Source: Kitagawia praeruptora (lineage: Eukaryota > Streptophyta > Magnoliopsida > Apiales > Apiaceae). From it: a stretch of DNA of 64,000 bases. Below are positions 21,217-32,998 of this stretch, one piece after another (within the stretch, counting starts at the first letter, position 1; each line of letters starts with the position of its first letter). The notes beneath the pieces were generated by a model, which saw only the letters and a list, made by a program, of their open reading frames with translations, had not been told where the DNA came from and ran no database searches. The DNA is taken from NCBI GenBank assembly GCA_037693485.1, contig CM075353.1, positions 60,878,501 through 60,942,500 of the forward strand, given 5' to 3'. The translations under genes were made by a program, and so were the position numbers.

Positions 21217-23178
21217 TCTATACTATTATATTAAAGCCGAAACATTAAAAGTTTGGTTGGTTGGTACCTATTGAATTTACCTAATTACCCTTATTTAATT
21301 ATAGATAAAATCCCTCTTACTAATTAATTAATTTCCTTTTTCAAATTAAATATATTACCTTTCCTATTTTTTACTAACTAATTAATTTCCTTTTTCAGGT
21401 AAAACACAATATCTTTTATATTTTATCTAACTAAAATTTCTCCTTTCTTAAAAACACTATGAGCAATTTTGTTTAATAAAATAACATAATTATATTATAA
21501 TTATAATTACTATTAACTAATCAATTACCTTTTTCAGCCAAAACACGTCATCTTTTCTCTTTTCTGTAACTAAAATACCTTTTTTTTCAATTATATCACG
21601 GGTGGTTCTATTTAATAAATTAAAATAATAATAATATAATACTTTTAATTACCGATTATTTTTTAGCTAAAACTTATCATCTTTTCCATATTTCATAAAT
21701 AAAATTCATGTTTTTATAGAAATATCACGGACAACATTAATATCTCACTTTCGAAATACACTACGATCAATTTAATTTACTAAAATAACATAAATTAAAT
21801 TATAATTACTATAGCTAATCAATTACCTTTTCACCTAAAACATGTCACCTTTTTTAATTTTCACATTACCTTTTCTATTTTCTCTAACTAAAATATCTCT
21901 TTTTCAATTACATCACGGGCGGTTCTATTTAATAAAATAAAATAACTATATTCTAATATTAATAATTAATCAATTAATTTTTTCGGGTAAAACGTATCAT
22001 CTTTTCTATATTTTCTAACTAAAATCCCTATTTTTCTAAAAATATCACGGGCAACATTAATTTCTCCTTTTCTAAAATTATGAGCAATATTATTTAGTAA
22101 AATAACATAATTAAAATATAATTACTATAAACTAATCAATTACCTTTTTCACCTAAAACATGTTTCCCTTTCAATTTTCACTAACTAAGATCTCACTTTT
22201 TCCAATTAAATCATGGGCAATATATTTATTAAAATTAAAAAAATTATTTTATAATTACTTATAATTAACCGATTACCTTTTTCAACTAAAATTTATCATT
22301 TTTTCAATATTTTCTAACTAAAATTCCGTCTTTTCTAGAATTATCATGGATAACATTTATATAATTATTATCAAATCATCTAATTGAAAATTTTAAGCCT
22401 TATAAATTTATATAAATACACCTAAAATAAATAGTAACTTACTATAATTAATCGTAATTAGTAATAATAACATAATATAATTAATGGTAATTAGTCGATT
22501 TACTTTCGAATTAAAACACGTTACCTTTTTAATTTAAAACAACCTTTTCACATTAACATAATAAAATTAATGGTAATTAGTCGATTGAATTTTTTGCATT
22601 ACTTTTATTTGAAGATATTACCTTTTATAAACACCTAAAAACATCAATCGTATCATATCTTTCGATCATTAATATTTCCTTTCGAATTAAAACACGTTAC
22701 CTTTTTAATTTAAAACAAATTTTACAATCATTAATATATACCCGAAAATATCACACCAGAATTTTCAAGAAAAATAAATAATAACATAATATAATTAATG
22801 GTAAGTAGTCAATTGCTTTTTTCACATTTACTTTTAGTTGAAAATTTTACTTTTTATAAACATCTAAAAAGATCAATCATACAATATCTTTCAATCATTA
22901 ATATTTCATTTCTAATTAAAACACGTTACATTTAATTTAATCATTAATATATACCCGGAAATATCACATCATATTTTTCAATAATTAATAAAATATATTA
23001 AAAAAACATATACGTTATTTATGATAAGGAAACATTAGTATAATCCGAAAATATGAGTATATTAAATTATATCAAATTAAAATTTTAAAAAAGTAATATA
23101 TTAAAACATTATTATAATATTAAATAAAATTTATAACATAATATCAGAAACCCGTGCATTGCACGGGTTATAAGCTAG
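21217..23178 (+). mobile_element. Non-autonomous Helitron
   Basis: The 5' end is TCTATACTATTATATTAAAG and the 3' end is CTAG, preceded by a perfect hairpin CCCGTGCATTGCACGGG at 23151-23167 and a 7-nt spacer. It lies between A and T, with no duplication. These are the defining marks of plant Helitrons (TC start, 3' hairpin, CTRR end, A|T insertion). The 1.96-kb AT-rich interior has diverged repeat units, such as forms of ATCACGGGCGGTTCTATTTAATAAA and AAAACACGTTACC...AATTTAAAAC, and no Rep or helicase gene. It was mobilised in trans. Confidence 0.85.
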
Positions 23179-24275
23179 TATATATATAATCGGAAACCAA
23201 CTATAAACCTTACGAAAGAATAAAATTCTTATTAATAATACATCATCCACTTACTATTATAAGAAAAGAAATCTAGGATAATATAATATCAGTTTCTCTT
23301 CTTCAATAATATAACAATCAATATACCCTTTCAGTGTAATATTTCAAGATAATATGAATACTTGAACAAATTTCTCACTATCATCTTCTCATTTCCTTCT
23401 TATGCAACAATTATATAAATTAATATAAAATCAGTTTCTCTTCATCTGTAACAATAATTCCATCATTTCATGTCATTATTCTATTTTCAGTATAGAAATC
23501 TGAAAACCATTTTCAATTCTTTCTTTCAAGTTTTGGGGATTTTCACTGTTGCCGAATACGTGAGGCACGATGATCAGTCGTCCTCCGTACCCGTCCCTTT
23601 TACTACCGGTAAACGGAGGTAGGTTCGCCACCATCCCCCAGGAGGAAAGGTTCTCCACCATCCTCCCTCGGCAACTCTTGGGCCGGAATAAATATTGAGT
23701 GCTGGATTGTGCCACTCCCACACAGCCTCTTACGCTTACTGTTGCAATCCCCCTTTTTCAAATCATTTTTCCATTATCAATACCATTTCACATTTTCCAT
23801 TTCCATTCACATTTCCTTTCACATATATCATTTCCATTTCCATTTATCATTACCTTTAAAAATTATATATGTCATAATACTTTGATTATGACTCAGACAT
23901 CTCCTCTGTATTCAATGAAATCAATATGCCTTTATATACGTAGAGTATTCCATTTATCTCAAAAGTATTAAATACCATTCAATAATATTTATTAAATCAC
24001 AATACTTAGGAAGAATATAATATTATAAATCATATAACCCTAGATAATAACTGATACCATTCCTTTATATATAGCTCTAGATAACAACTGATACCATTCC
24101 TTCATATTCCCTTAATCATAAGGCATGTTCACTTCATGCATAATCATCTTTATGTATACTCATATCCATCTCATATTCATATCCATATTCATATTCATAT
24201 CATACTCATATACCTTTCCTTTTAATATCAATAATCAAGGAAAACAAATTCTTAACAGTATAGTAACAATATCAT

Positions 24276-24280
<5 letters not shown>

Positions 24281-24312
<32 letters not shown>
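24281..24312. repeat. TA microsatellite in LTR-A2
   Basis: An uninterrupted AT dinucleotide run of about 32 nt in a gene-free part of LTR-A2. A similar run occurs in LTR-A1 near 7550-7578, but at a different place in the LTR. Confidence 0.9.
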
Positions 24313-24314
<2 letters not shown>

Positions 24315-25051
24315 CATGAAATCAAGTTTCTTTGAAGATAAATAATTTCCAAGTAGGGATAGAAAAGATCTTGCCTGGATCTCTAAAGCGAGTAGGTAGG
24401 ATCCTGAGTTCGTCTCCCGTCTCTATAGGAACGAAAGGATCACCGTTAGTACATATCCCACTTAATCACCTAATCTCTATACAATAACACCCTTGACACA
24501 TATTATAGTTTTTTTATGCACCAAAAGTTTACATGAACTTAACCATTTCTAAACTCGATCTAAGTTTTAGTGTATTCCACCATTTCCCTTAATAACCACA
24601 CTCGATTGTAAAATTTCTCATAAATTCGAATTTTAATGCTAGGTCTGTGGGGTTTTAATCTCTGTTCAACCTACTATATTGTCCCAAAATTTCATAACCT
24701 TTAAAAATGTATAGGTATGGTAATTATAGCCTCAAAGTTGACACAATTACGGTTTCTCGGTTTTCGAACGTCTTTCACTAAAACTGACTTTTCTCCTAAA
24801 CCGTTCATCAGATTTTAACGCACCTTATATCAAAAAAATCTATGAACTAAGCTCTAGCCTTTCATGATCAGTTGGTGCTCTGGACAGGAACCTACCGTGT
24901 GAATATGGGTGCCAAAAACAGGGCATCTTTTGGTTTAACGAAAATTGGGCATTATAACGGCTATATTTTCATACTTTTCAAAATTCAACTCCTCCAAATC
25001 CATTCACCAATCACATATATCAACCCTACACCATGTGGTCATCATACCAAC

Positions 25052-25863
25052 TGTAAGACTCTTTGGCTGGAAAACATATTTGGTGCCGAGGTGGCTCGAC
25101 TGGTTGGTGCGGGTGGCTTCACGGGTTGATGCTGGCAGCATGGGTGTCCGGTTGGGTGGTGGTGCCAAGTTGGTTCAGACATGGTTGGCTGAGTTTGTTG
25201 GCTTGCTGGGTGGTTTTATGTGGGCAACACAAGGCTGAAAGCTGAGCTAGGAGTCCAATATGACTAAGGCAAAGTCAAAAACGTGGGCACATGTTGGTGG
25301 CATATATATGTGATATATATTATGTGTATTGCTGGGGAAAATGCAAAAATAAATGGGTGAGATAACTACCTTGCAGTTGTGGCTCAAGGAATGGTGGGAA
25401 ATGCAGTTGGAAGCAATTTAAATATTGGTAACTGCTGGTAACTGCCAAGTACATGGGTGCTGTGCATGGGTCTTGGCTTATATATTGAGATAGGCATTTT
25501 ATATGTAATCAGAAGTTGGTTTTGTACAAGTTCAATTGTATTCTGCACTTGTATATTTTATGCTAGGCAGTAGGCAAAGTCTGTAAGCATAAGTCTGGGT
25601 TGTATCCTTATATTGTGATTAATATAAAGGTTGGGCTTGGTGCCTGTAAATTGTGTGTGTGTTTACATTTGCTTAGTAATCAGACACATTTGCACACACG
25701 TTGGTTCTGTGTTGCGTTTTGGGTAAAGTGTTCCGCTGTGCTTGGTTTTGACGGGTTGCTTGGTGACAACCTCTCTCGGGAAGGCTGACTGTCTTGACGC
25801 TGGGTGACAAGGGCAGGCCGCACAAGGGTGAAAATTCAGGTTCGAAAATCCACCCCTGTGACA
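25052..25863 (+). repeat. 5' LTR of the TR-GAG element
   Basis: It starts TGTAAGACTC and ends CCACCCCTGTGACA; 812 bp, the same length as the 3' copy. TTATATATT at 25478-25486 is the likely TATA box for the genomic RNA. Confidence 0.93.
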
Positions 25864-25865
25864 AC

Positions 25866-25877
25866 TGGTATCAGAGC
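25866..25877 (+). promoter_or_regulatory. Primer binding site of the TR-GAG element
   Basis: TGGTATCAGAGC, complementary to the 3' end of initiator tRNA-Met, two bases after the LTR. Confidence 0.9.
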
Positions 25878-25908
25878 TTCGTTGTAAGTTCGTTGGTTTG
25901 ACGGAATC

Positions 25909-27585
25909 ATGGTTGGAGGAAATTCTACTGGTGAAAGGTTGGCAAGGCTTGAAGAATTTGTGGGCACGCCTCTGTCGACTGATGAGATTTGTTTGGCAAA
26001 TCAGATTCAAGTTTTGAGGGATGACTTGAACGAATTCAAAGGAATGGTTGCTGCGTTCATGGCTACAAGTGATGGCAAATTCACTGATTTGTTTGCAACA
26101 ACGGCTACTTCATCTGAGAATGTTGGGGATCAGTTGCGAACGATGGGTAATGAAATTGCAATCATGAAGGGGGCTGTGGTGAGTAGTTTAGCAGGTGGTT
26201 CCAGGGAGAGCCATTTGAATGTGAAAATTCCAGAACCAAAGTCATATGGTGGCGCAAGGGTTGCGAAGGATCTGGAAAATTTCTTGTGGGATATGGAGCA
26301 ATATTTTAAGGCTGCTCATATTGATGAAAGGGAGCAAGTTTCAATCACGAGTATGTATTTGGTTGGCGATGCTAAATTGTGGTGGCGGACTCGTACTGAT
26401 GGTGATGCGAGTGTGGACAGGCCAGCAATAACCACATTTGAGGCATTGAAGAAGGAACTTAAGGAGCAATTTCTGCCACTTAATGCTTCTTGGCTTGCTA
26501 GAGAGAGTTTAAGGAATCTCAGACAAACGGGAACTGTTCGAGATTATGTGAAAGAATTTAGTTCTTTATTGCTGGATATAAAGAACATGTCGGATGAGGA
26601 TAAGTTGTTCAATTTCTTGGCTGGACTCAAACCTTGGGCGCAGGCAGAATTGAGGAGGCAGGCTGTGAAGGACTTGCCGACTGCTGTGGCCGCTGCTGAT
26701 GGTTTGGTTGACTACAAGCATGTTGGTTCTGAAACTGAGAAGGGTAAAAACGGTGGAAAGAATCACAAGGATGAGAGCAGGAACAAGAAGAACAATGGGA
26801 AAAATGGTACTGGTGATGCCAAGGGTGATAAGCAGTCTCAAGGTGTTGGTGACAAAGGTTGTTTCATATGTGGAGGGCCACATTTTGCAAGGCAATGTCC
26901 CAAGAAAGAGAGACTGAATGCTCTTTCTGTTGAAGAAGAGAAGGATGGAGATAATGAGGAAAATGAAATGGGTTTTGCAAGGGCGAATCCTATGCGTTTG
27001 GTTACACTAAGGACTGAAAAATCTGTTGAGGATGATGGATTAATGTATGTAAAGGCCTTAGTGAATGGGAAAACAGTGATGGCTTTGGTGGACACGGGTG
27101 CTACTAATAGTTTCATTGGGGGTAAATGTGCTGATGAACTTGGACTGAAGTTGGAATCATGTTCGAGTCAGATTAAGATGGCTAATGCGGAGGTGCAGAA
27201 AATTCGGGGTTATTCAAGTGTGAACTTGAAAATTGGTGAATGGCAAGGTAACTTTACTTTTCATGTTGTTGCCTTAGATGATTTTGATTGTATCCTAGGG
27301 ATGGATTTCTTTATCATGACTAGTAGTACTATTATGGTGCGTTATGGTGGGATTATGATCATGGATGAGGCATGTCCATGTTTTGTTAAGGCTGTTCCTA
27401 TGCAAGTTGATAAGGGCAAAAAGAAGGTCAGAAAGTTGGGGGCTCTACAGGTGGTTGTTGGTAGTGTGGTTTGTGGAATCGAACCAAAGGCTGACGACTC
27501 TCCTGGTTATAGTGGCGAACTTGATGGTTTTCTGGTTGGGCCTATGTCGATGTCTCCAAAGGTTGGAGGCGCTGCTGGAACTTGA
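25909..27585 (+). CDS. gag-pr: Gag-aspartic protease polyprotein of the TR-GAG element
   Basis: A 558-residue intact ORF starting MVGGNSTG, 46 nt after the 5' LTR. In order: a coiled-coil-like N-terminus, a Retrotrans_gag capsid domain (about residues 100-265, with DAKLWWRTR and LKEQFLP), a Lys/Asn/Gly linker, a zinc knuckle CFICGGPHFARQC (about 317-329, spacing C-X2-C-X3-H-X4-C as in some chromovirus gags), then a retropepsin-like domain with ALVDTGATNSFIG (active-site DTG near 394) and CILGMDFF near 461. Gag would form virus-like particles and the protease would process it. The frame ends with a normal stop after the protease, so RT and integrase are absent by structure, not by a frameshift. 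Confidence 0.93.
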   Translation: MVGGNSTGERLARLEEFVGTPLSTDEICLANQIQVLRDDLNEFKGMVAAFMATSDGKFTDLFATTATSSENVGDQLRTMGNEIAIMKGAVVSSLAGGSRESHLNVKIPEPKSYGGARVAKDLENFLWDMEQYFKAAHIDEREQVSITSMYLVGDAKLWWRTRTDGDASVDRPAITTFEALKKELKEQFLPLNASWLARESLRNLRQTGTVRDYVKEFSSLLLDIKNMSDEDKLFNFLAGLKPWAQAELRRQAVKDLPTAVAAADGLVDYKHVGSETEKGKNGGKNHKDESRNKKNNGKNGTGDAKGDKQSQGVGDKGCFICGGPHFARQCPKKERLNALSVEEEKDGDNEENEMGFARANPMRLVTLRTEKSVEDDGLMYVKALVNGKTVMALVDTGATNSFIGGKCADELGLKLESCSSQIKMANAEVQKIRGYSSVNLKIGEWQGNFTFHVVALDDFDCILGMDFFIMTSSTIMVRYGGIMIMDEACPCFVKAVPMQVDKGKKKVRKLGALQVVVGSVVCGIEPKADDSPGYSGELDGFLVGPMSMSPKVGGAAGT

Positions 27586-27816
27586 GTCGGAATGGAAATT
27601 GGTGTGTGGGCGGCTGGGCGTCTACACAGAGTCATCAGGTTATGGTGACAATGGGAGCTAGTTTATGGAGGTTTACTTGATCAACTTATGGTAGTTGGTT
27701 TTGGGGCAGTGGCATACCGCAGACGGAATTGCAGCCTTGGGTTTTGAGGTGTTGGTTTGCTACTTGGAGAAATGGGTTCTCAGAATTATTGATGTTTTGA
27801 TGAGGACATCAAACTC

Positions 27817-27832
27817 AAAGTGTGGGAGGGTT
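27817..27832 (+). promoter_or_regulatory. Polypurine tract of the TR-GAG element
   Basis: AAAGTGTGGGAGGGTT directly before the 3' LTR is the expected primer for plus-strand DNA synthesis; AAGTGTGGGAGG-type tracts are common in plant Ty3 elements. Confidence 0.8.
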
Positions 27833-28644
27833 TGTAAGACTCTTTGGCTGGAAAACATATTTGGTGCCGAGGTGGCTCGACTGGTTGGTGCGGGTGGCTT
27901 CACGGGTTGATGCTGGCAGCATGGGTGTCCGGTTGGGTGGTGGTGCCAAGTTGGTTCAGACATGGTTGGCTGAGTTTGTTGGCTTGCTGGGTGGTTTTAT
28001 GTGGGCAACACAAGGCTGGAAGCTGAGCTAGGAGTCCAATATGACTAAGGCAAAGTCAAAAACGTGGGCACATGTTGGTGGCATATATATGTGATATATA
28101 TTATGTGTATTGCTGGGGAAAATGCAAAAATAAATGGGTGAGATAACTACCTTGCAGTTGTGGCTCAAGGAATGGTGGGAAATGCAGTTGGAAGCAATTT
28201 AAATATTGGTAACTGCTGGTAACTGCCAAGTACATGGGTGCTGTGCATGGGTCTTGGCTTATATATTGAGATAGGCATTTTATATGTAATCAGAAGTTGG
28301 TTTTGTACAAGTTCAATTGTATTCTGCACTTGTATATTTTATGCTAGGCAGTAGGCAAAGTCTGTAAGCATAAGTCTGGGTTGTATCCTTATATTGTGAT
28401 TAATATAAAGGTTGGGCTTGGTGCCTGTAAATTGTGTGTGTGTTTACATTTGCTTAGTAATCAGACACATTTGCACACACGTTGGTTCTGTGTTGCGTTT
28501 TGGGTAAAGTGTTCCGCTGTGCTTGGTTTTGACGGGTTGCTTGGTGACAACCTCTCTCGGGAAGGCTGACTGTCTTGACGCTGGGTGACAAGGGCAGGCC
28601 GCACAAGGGTGAAAATTCAGGTTCGAAAATCCACCCCTGTGACA
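27833..28644 (+). repeat. 3' LTR of the TR-GAG element
   Basis: 812 bp, matching the 5' LTR except for G at 28019 where the 5' copy has A at 25238. TATA-like TTATATATT at 28259-28267. It ends at the CCAAC duplication. Confidence 0.93.
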
Positions 28645-31600
28645 CCAACCATGGTTACAATCACAACCCACTTCCATATTTAACTTAAACCACTTACAAA
28701 CACATATATCATCATGAATAATCACTTATCATAACCTTAATCACTAAACTTTCTATAATCCATCATATATTCAAAGTAATACTAAAGGGTCTTGAGATTT
28801 ATACCTTCTTGAAGCTTTAACAACCCTTATCAAGCCTTGGGATATGCTTAATCAACCTTATACTAGCTTGGACCAACTAAAGAAATCATAAAAACAAAGT
28901 TAGTTTCTAAGGGTTACTATTCATCATCACTTTTGTAAAACTCATAACAAATCGAAAAATAAGGGTTTGGCTCTCAAATTTTTACCACATCTTGGCCTCT
29001 GTATAAGCTTTGATTTGAGCTATAGATCACCAAAAACAAAGCTTCCTAGCTATGGTTTTGAGCTCCATCTTTCCGCTGGAGAGAAACTGGACAGATTGGG
29101 TTCTCCAACTTTGAGCATGGATTTGACTAGGCTATACTACTTGGATTGATATGAAATTTGGAGCGAATCATGCCCATGGAGTGGAGAGGTTGTGGTTAAA
29201 ATTTGGTGATTTTATCATGGATATAAATGGAGATATGAAATTTTCTTTGAGTTGTGTTCTTGTTTGGCAGATTGGAGAGCTTTGTGTTTATCTTGCTTCT
29301 TTCCCTTTACAAACGTTTTTCACGTTTTATCTATCATATATATCAATTGTGTAGTCTTATAATAAAAGTCTTTGAAGTCCACCAATGACAAAGAGCCAAT
29401 TGTTGATCATCTAAACACCTTACCATGAAAAATGCTACTTAGTACTCAAGTTTGACAAGTTTACTCCTCTTCCACTTTGGTTTTAATGTTTTCCCTTACA
29501 CTCTAATATCACTTAATATCAGCTCCATACTTGGGTTGGGCCGAATTTGGGCTTTTGGTTTGGGTTTTGTACAAAGTTCTCTCGTCATCTGATTCATCGA
29601 ACGATTTCTGCGATCGTCTCAGTGGTTTTTCTCTTGTAAATCTCTTAAATATATTTTATCCTTTCCCACATCATATATTAATGTGTTAGGGTGATTCTAA
29701 TCCTCAAGTAGATATTAAATCCAATATCCTTGGTATATTCTCTTTATCTCAGAATTTGCTCTCCCGGTTTCTCTCCCGATTTCTCAAGCATTCTCTAACT
29801 CACTCACTAACTCATTTACATTCTCTTTACTCTAGGATTATATTCTCAATTCTTTTTTTCCTCTCATAATATATCCTCCCTTGGACTTCTAACATTTAAT
29901 ATGCTCAATACATGATTCGTTCGCTTAATCTCGTTATAAAGTCTCAGCGGTTTTCGTTCTAAATTCTTAAATCAAATATAATAAAATCCCAAAATATTAA
30001 ATCCTCAATTCCTCAAATTTAATATCTCATTTCCAAGTGGTTCTAAATTGTTTAACAATCTAAATTCCTCTGGCATTCCCTTGACTTAATAATCCCCTGG
30101 TTTAACCTAATTTTCCATGTTCCTCAAGGTATACACCCTTTTCATATTCCATACTCTTTAATACCCGATACAATAGTACTCAATTGAAATCAAACATCTT
30201 AAAAATCTATACTCAGGAATTTCTGAAATCCGTCATCGTTTTGAGTCACTCATTTTCATAGTACATCACTAATATGGTTTCTGATTATTCATTTTCTGTT
30301 TCAATTATAGGGTACCTACATACCATTTCCTTAAATCCTCAAAATCACTATTCATTTAGGTACTGTAGCATTGCAAAAGTTAGGGTTATTACATCAGTGG
30401 TCAAGGGTTGATAGTATATGGATAAAGTGAATAAATTTAGGGATTATCGCAAGGGTAGATTAAGGTTAGACGTTCAAAGATGAACGTCGAATATTTAATA
30501 GAATTCTGAAATAGTGTTTTTATATGTGTAGATTCGAAGGACATAGACTCAAGAGATAAAGGAAAAACAAAGGTGGAAGGTTTTTGAGCTAGGTGACTAG
30601 AGTGAAAGCACCTTATTAAGGCAAGTGATTCGAACCTTGCATTTAAGTTCAGATTTCTTCAACTGTTTATGAATATCTACTTAAACGTTTATATTTTACT
30701 GTAACCCTTTTTAAATTATTGTGAAATCTTTTGTACCTTACTGCTTATTCCTTATAACTTGTTGTTTACCTCTTGTACCCTGTTATCTACCTTTGTGAAC
30801 TAATTGTTAAACCCTTGTACCTTCTGATTTATGCCATGATTAATTGTTTAAACTTTCTGCACCCTACTATCACACTAAATACTTGCTAAACTATAAACCT
30901 TATATTATAATTCATGCCTTGCTCAGTCATAAACTTTTTCTTAACACTTAGTTCCTAATATACATAAATAAAATCCTGCTTATAATTTCCTGGAACCTTA
31001 TGACTAAAACCCTAACCCTTACCTAATTTCCTTATTAGCTAATGACCCCTTTTTGCTGATATAATCCTGTTTACTGAAACCTACCAGATTTAATTAAATA
31101 TTTATTTTACATCAACCCTATTAATATCAGGTGCTTGGCAAACATTTATCCTAAATAATTATACTTGAATCCCCTACCTTGTGTATATTTTGAAATTACT
31201 CTTAACTGCTTCCCTGACCCTTAATCTTTTATAAATGCAAACTAAAATGGCTCACTTATTTAAAAATGTTTTAAAATTTCCTTGAACTGGGATGATCTGT
31301 TATTAGTGAGTTTAAGGACCCAAACATGAAATGTCTTATCGGTTTAAATGTTTAAATGATTTTAAAGGTTTTAATTTGAGGGATTCCGTCAAAAAATATG
31401 TTTTCTACGGATTCCTTCAGATTGGAGAGCGTAAGAGGCTAGGGAAGTGCCCAGTCCAGCATTTTTTTAAGCGTAAGAGGCTGGGGAAGTGCCCAGTCCA
31501 GCATTTGACAGGCCAATATGTTGTCTAATTGGGAACCCAATTTCAAGGTCCAGAGGGACTTCGTGTCCGGTATGGGGACTTTACGTGGCTGATCACCCGT

Positions 31601-32558
31601 ATTGTCCGTTGTCGTGAAAAACCTCCAATCAAATTTAAATGTTTTAAAAATGAAAGTTTATTTAAAAAGAGAATTGATGATTTTCTACCTTAAATGAAAA
31701 GATTTTTTTTGAAACTTTCAAAGGATGATTTTGCAATGTCATAAACAGAATACTGTATTGCCAGACAGACTTATCTTGAGATTGTGAATTAAAATCAGAG
31801 CATCCTGAGTATTCTTTGGCACATTTATATTGTTGCATTCAGTATATAGTTGTGGATTCTTTATTTCTATTTTCTCACTTGCTGAGCATTTGGCTCACTC
31901 CTTGCTATTGTTTCTAACCCTTTTTCAGTTAAAGAAGAGAAGAATACAAGTTAGAAGATATATCCGAGAAGAACTTGTTGTGGACCTTAGGCAGCCTAGT
32001 TGCACTCTGCTAGAAGGTTGGACTTTTGGGTATCAGTAAAAATTTGTTTAATAGTTCTAGTTGGTTGTATTTATATTTGTGGAGTGTATATATCGTTTAA
32101 TTAAGGATTTAGTATTGTAATAATTTAGTTAGTAGTTGCTTGTTTCATACCACTACCTGTTAGAGATCCGGGTTAGTAGTGGGGTTGTATTATTTTTTAT
32201 TATTTTGTTATCAAGGTTTATGTTTTTAGTTGGTATTGTGATGCCCCGATCTTTGCTCTGATCGGGAGGGCATTTTGGTATGGTTCACCTGATCAATTAG
32301 GACAGATTGAACATGTGTTTGTACTATTTCTTTAGTAGTTGAAATTGTTGTTGGTGTTGGAATGAATTGGTTTGGATTCAAATTACAGGTGGATAGTCCG
32401 TATTACGAATATTTCGTGCCGAAATTGTTTTTTTAAAAAATGAATAAAAAAAATAATTCCCTGTATCATAATCTATTTTATTTAATTAATTCCAACAATT
32501 GAACATTTTATTATAAAAGTATATTTATAGTATTGGGGAGTCGGGGCGTGACAGCAGC

Positions 32559-32998
32559 TACTGGAAGGCCTATTTCAAAAACTCTGGCTGAGTTCACAGA
32601 TGAGGACTTGGAAGTGATCCACAAGGATAAGAAGGCCATGAACATCTTATTCAATGGCATTGACCAAGATATATGTGATTTTGTTATAAACTGCACCTCT
32701 GCCAAACAAGTGTGGGACACCATTCAAATAATCTGTGAAGGACTGAACAAGTCAGAGAAAATAAAATGCAACTCCTAATACAACAGTATGAACATTTTTA
32801 CCATTCCTCTCGTGAAAATTTAAATGGTGAAAATTTGACAGACATATTTAGTAGATTTCAAAAGCTACTAAATGGTTTGAAGTTGTATGGGAGGAAATAT
32901 GAAACCAAGGACTCCAACCTAAAATTTCTGAGATCTCTTCCTAAGGAATGGAAGCCATTGACAGTCTCATTGAGGAACTCTCAAGATTACAAAGAATT
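32559..32998 (+). pseudogene. Copia-1 gag, middle piece
   Basis: Continues the gag broken at 18605. TLAEFTDEDLEVIHKDKKAM and INCTSAKQVWDTIQIICEG are typical of the copia capsid region (UBN2 / Retrotran_gag_2). A frame change occurs near 32760-32770, where the frame ending KIKCNS gives way to one reading LLIQQYEHFYH. The piece ends where retroposon M inserted, at duplication AAGATTACAAAGAATT. Confidence 0.78.

Larger units (their letters stand above)
25052..28644 (+). mobile_element. TR-GAG: young gag-protease-only Ty3-type LTR element
   Basis: Two 812-bp LTRs, the duplication CCAAC (25047-25051 and 28645-28649), a tRNA-iMet primer site, one gag-protease ORF and a polypurine tract give a complete 3.59-kb element. 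There is no RT, RNase H or integrase; only about 250 nt lie between the ORF and the 3' LTR. This is the structure called TR-GAG, depending on another element for replication. The LTRs differ at only one position that I could find (A at 25238, G at 28019), so insertion is recent. It lies inside LTR-A2, in LTR-B1, in Copia-1. Confidence 0.93.
20792..30393. repeat. Solo LTR-A2, containing a Helitron and a TR-GAG element
   Basis: It starts TGTGACAGTCCCAAATCC and ends GTTAGGGTTATTACA, flanked by TCAGT (20787-20791 and 30394-30398). It is the second copy of the LTR-A family; without inserts it is about 4.04 kb, longer than LTR-A1 by some 0.8 kb. LTR-A1 gives the empty site for the TR-GAG insert (ATCATACCAACCATGG near 17258-17273). 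23179-25051 and 28650-30393 belong to it and have no genes, only AT-rich sequence and a TA microsatellite (24281-24312). It sits inside LTR-B1. Confidence 0.8.
18606..32553 (-). repeat. Solo LTR-B1, minus strand, containing a MITE and LTR-A2
   Basis: The duplication GCAGC flanks it (18601-18605 and 32554-32558). The minus strand begins TGTCACGCCCCGACTCCCC and ends GTTATA (TG...TA, probably an eroded CA). Without LTR-A2 it is about 4.34 kb. A stretch in it (minus strand, near 32130-32170, GGTAGTGGTATGAAACAAGC) matches LTR-B2 at 40213-40232, which begins TGTGACGCCCTCCCGACC. So they are one LTR family in opposite orientations. No gag or pol is left, hence a solo LTR. 18606-20791 and 30399-32553 hold no genes; 31425-31504 contains an approximate direct repeat of AAGTGCCCAGTCCAGCATTT. 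Confidence 0.68.

Noticed and set aside
24125..24319. Short ORF with Ile/Tyr repeats
   Set aside because: It is translated TA microsatellite and AT-rich LTR sequence.
25052..28644. TR-GAG element as a broken full-length Ty3 element
   Set aside because: The ORF ends in a normal stop and only about 250 nt separate it from the 3' LTR; there is no remnant of RT or integrase in between.
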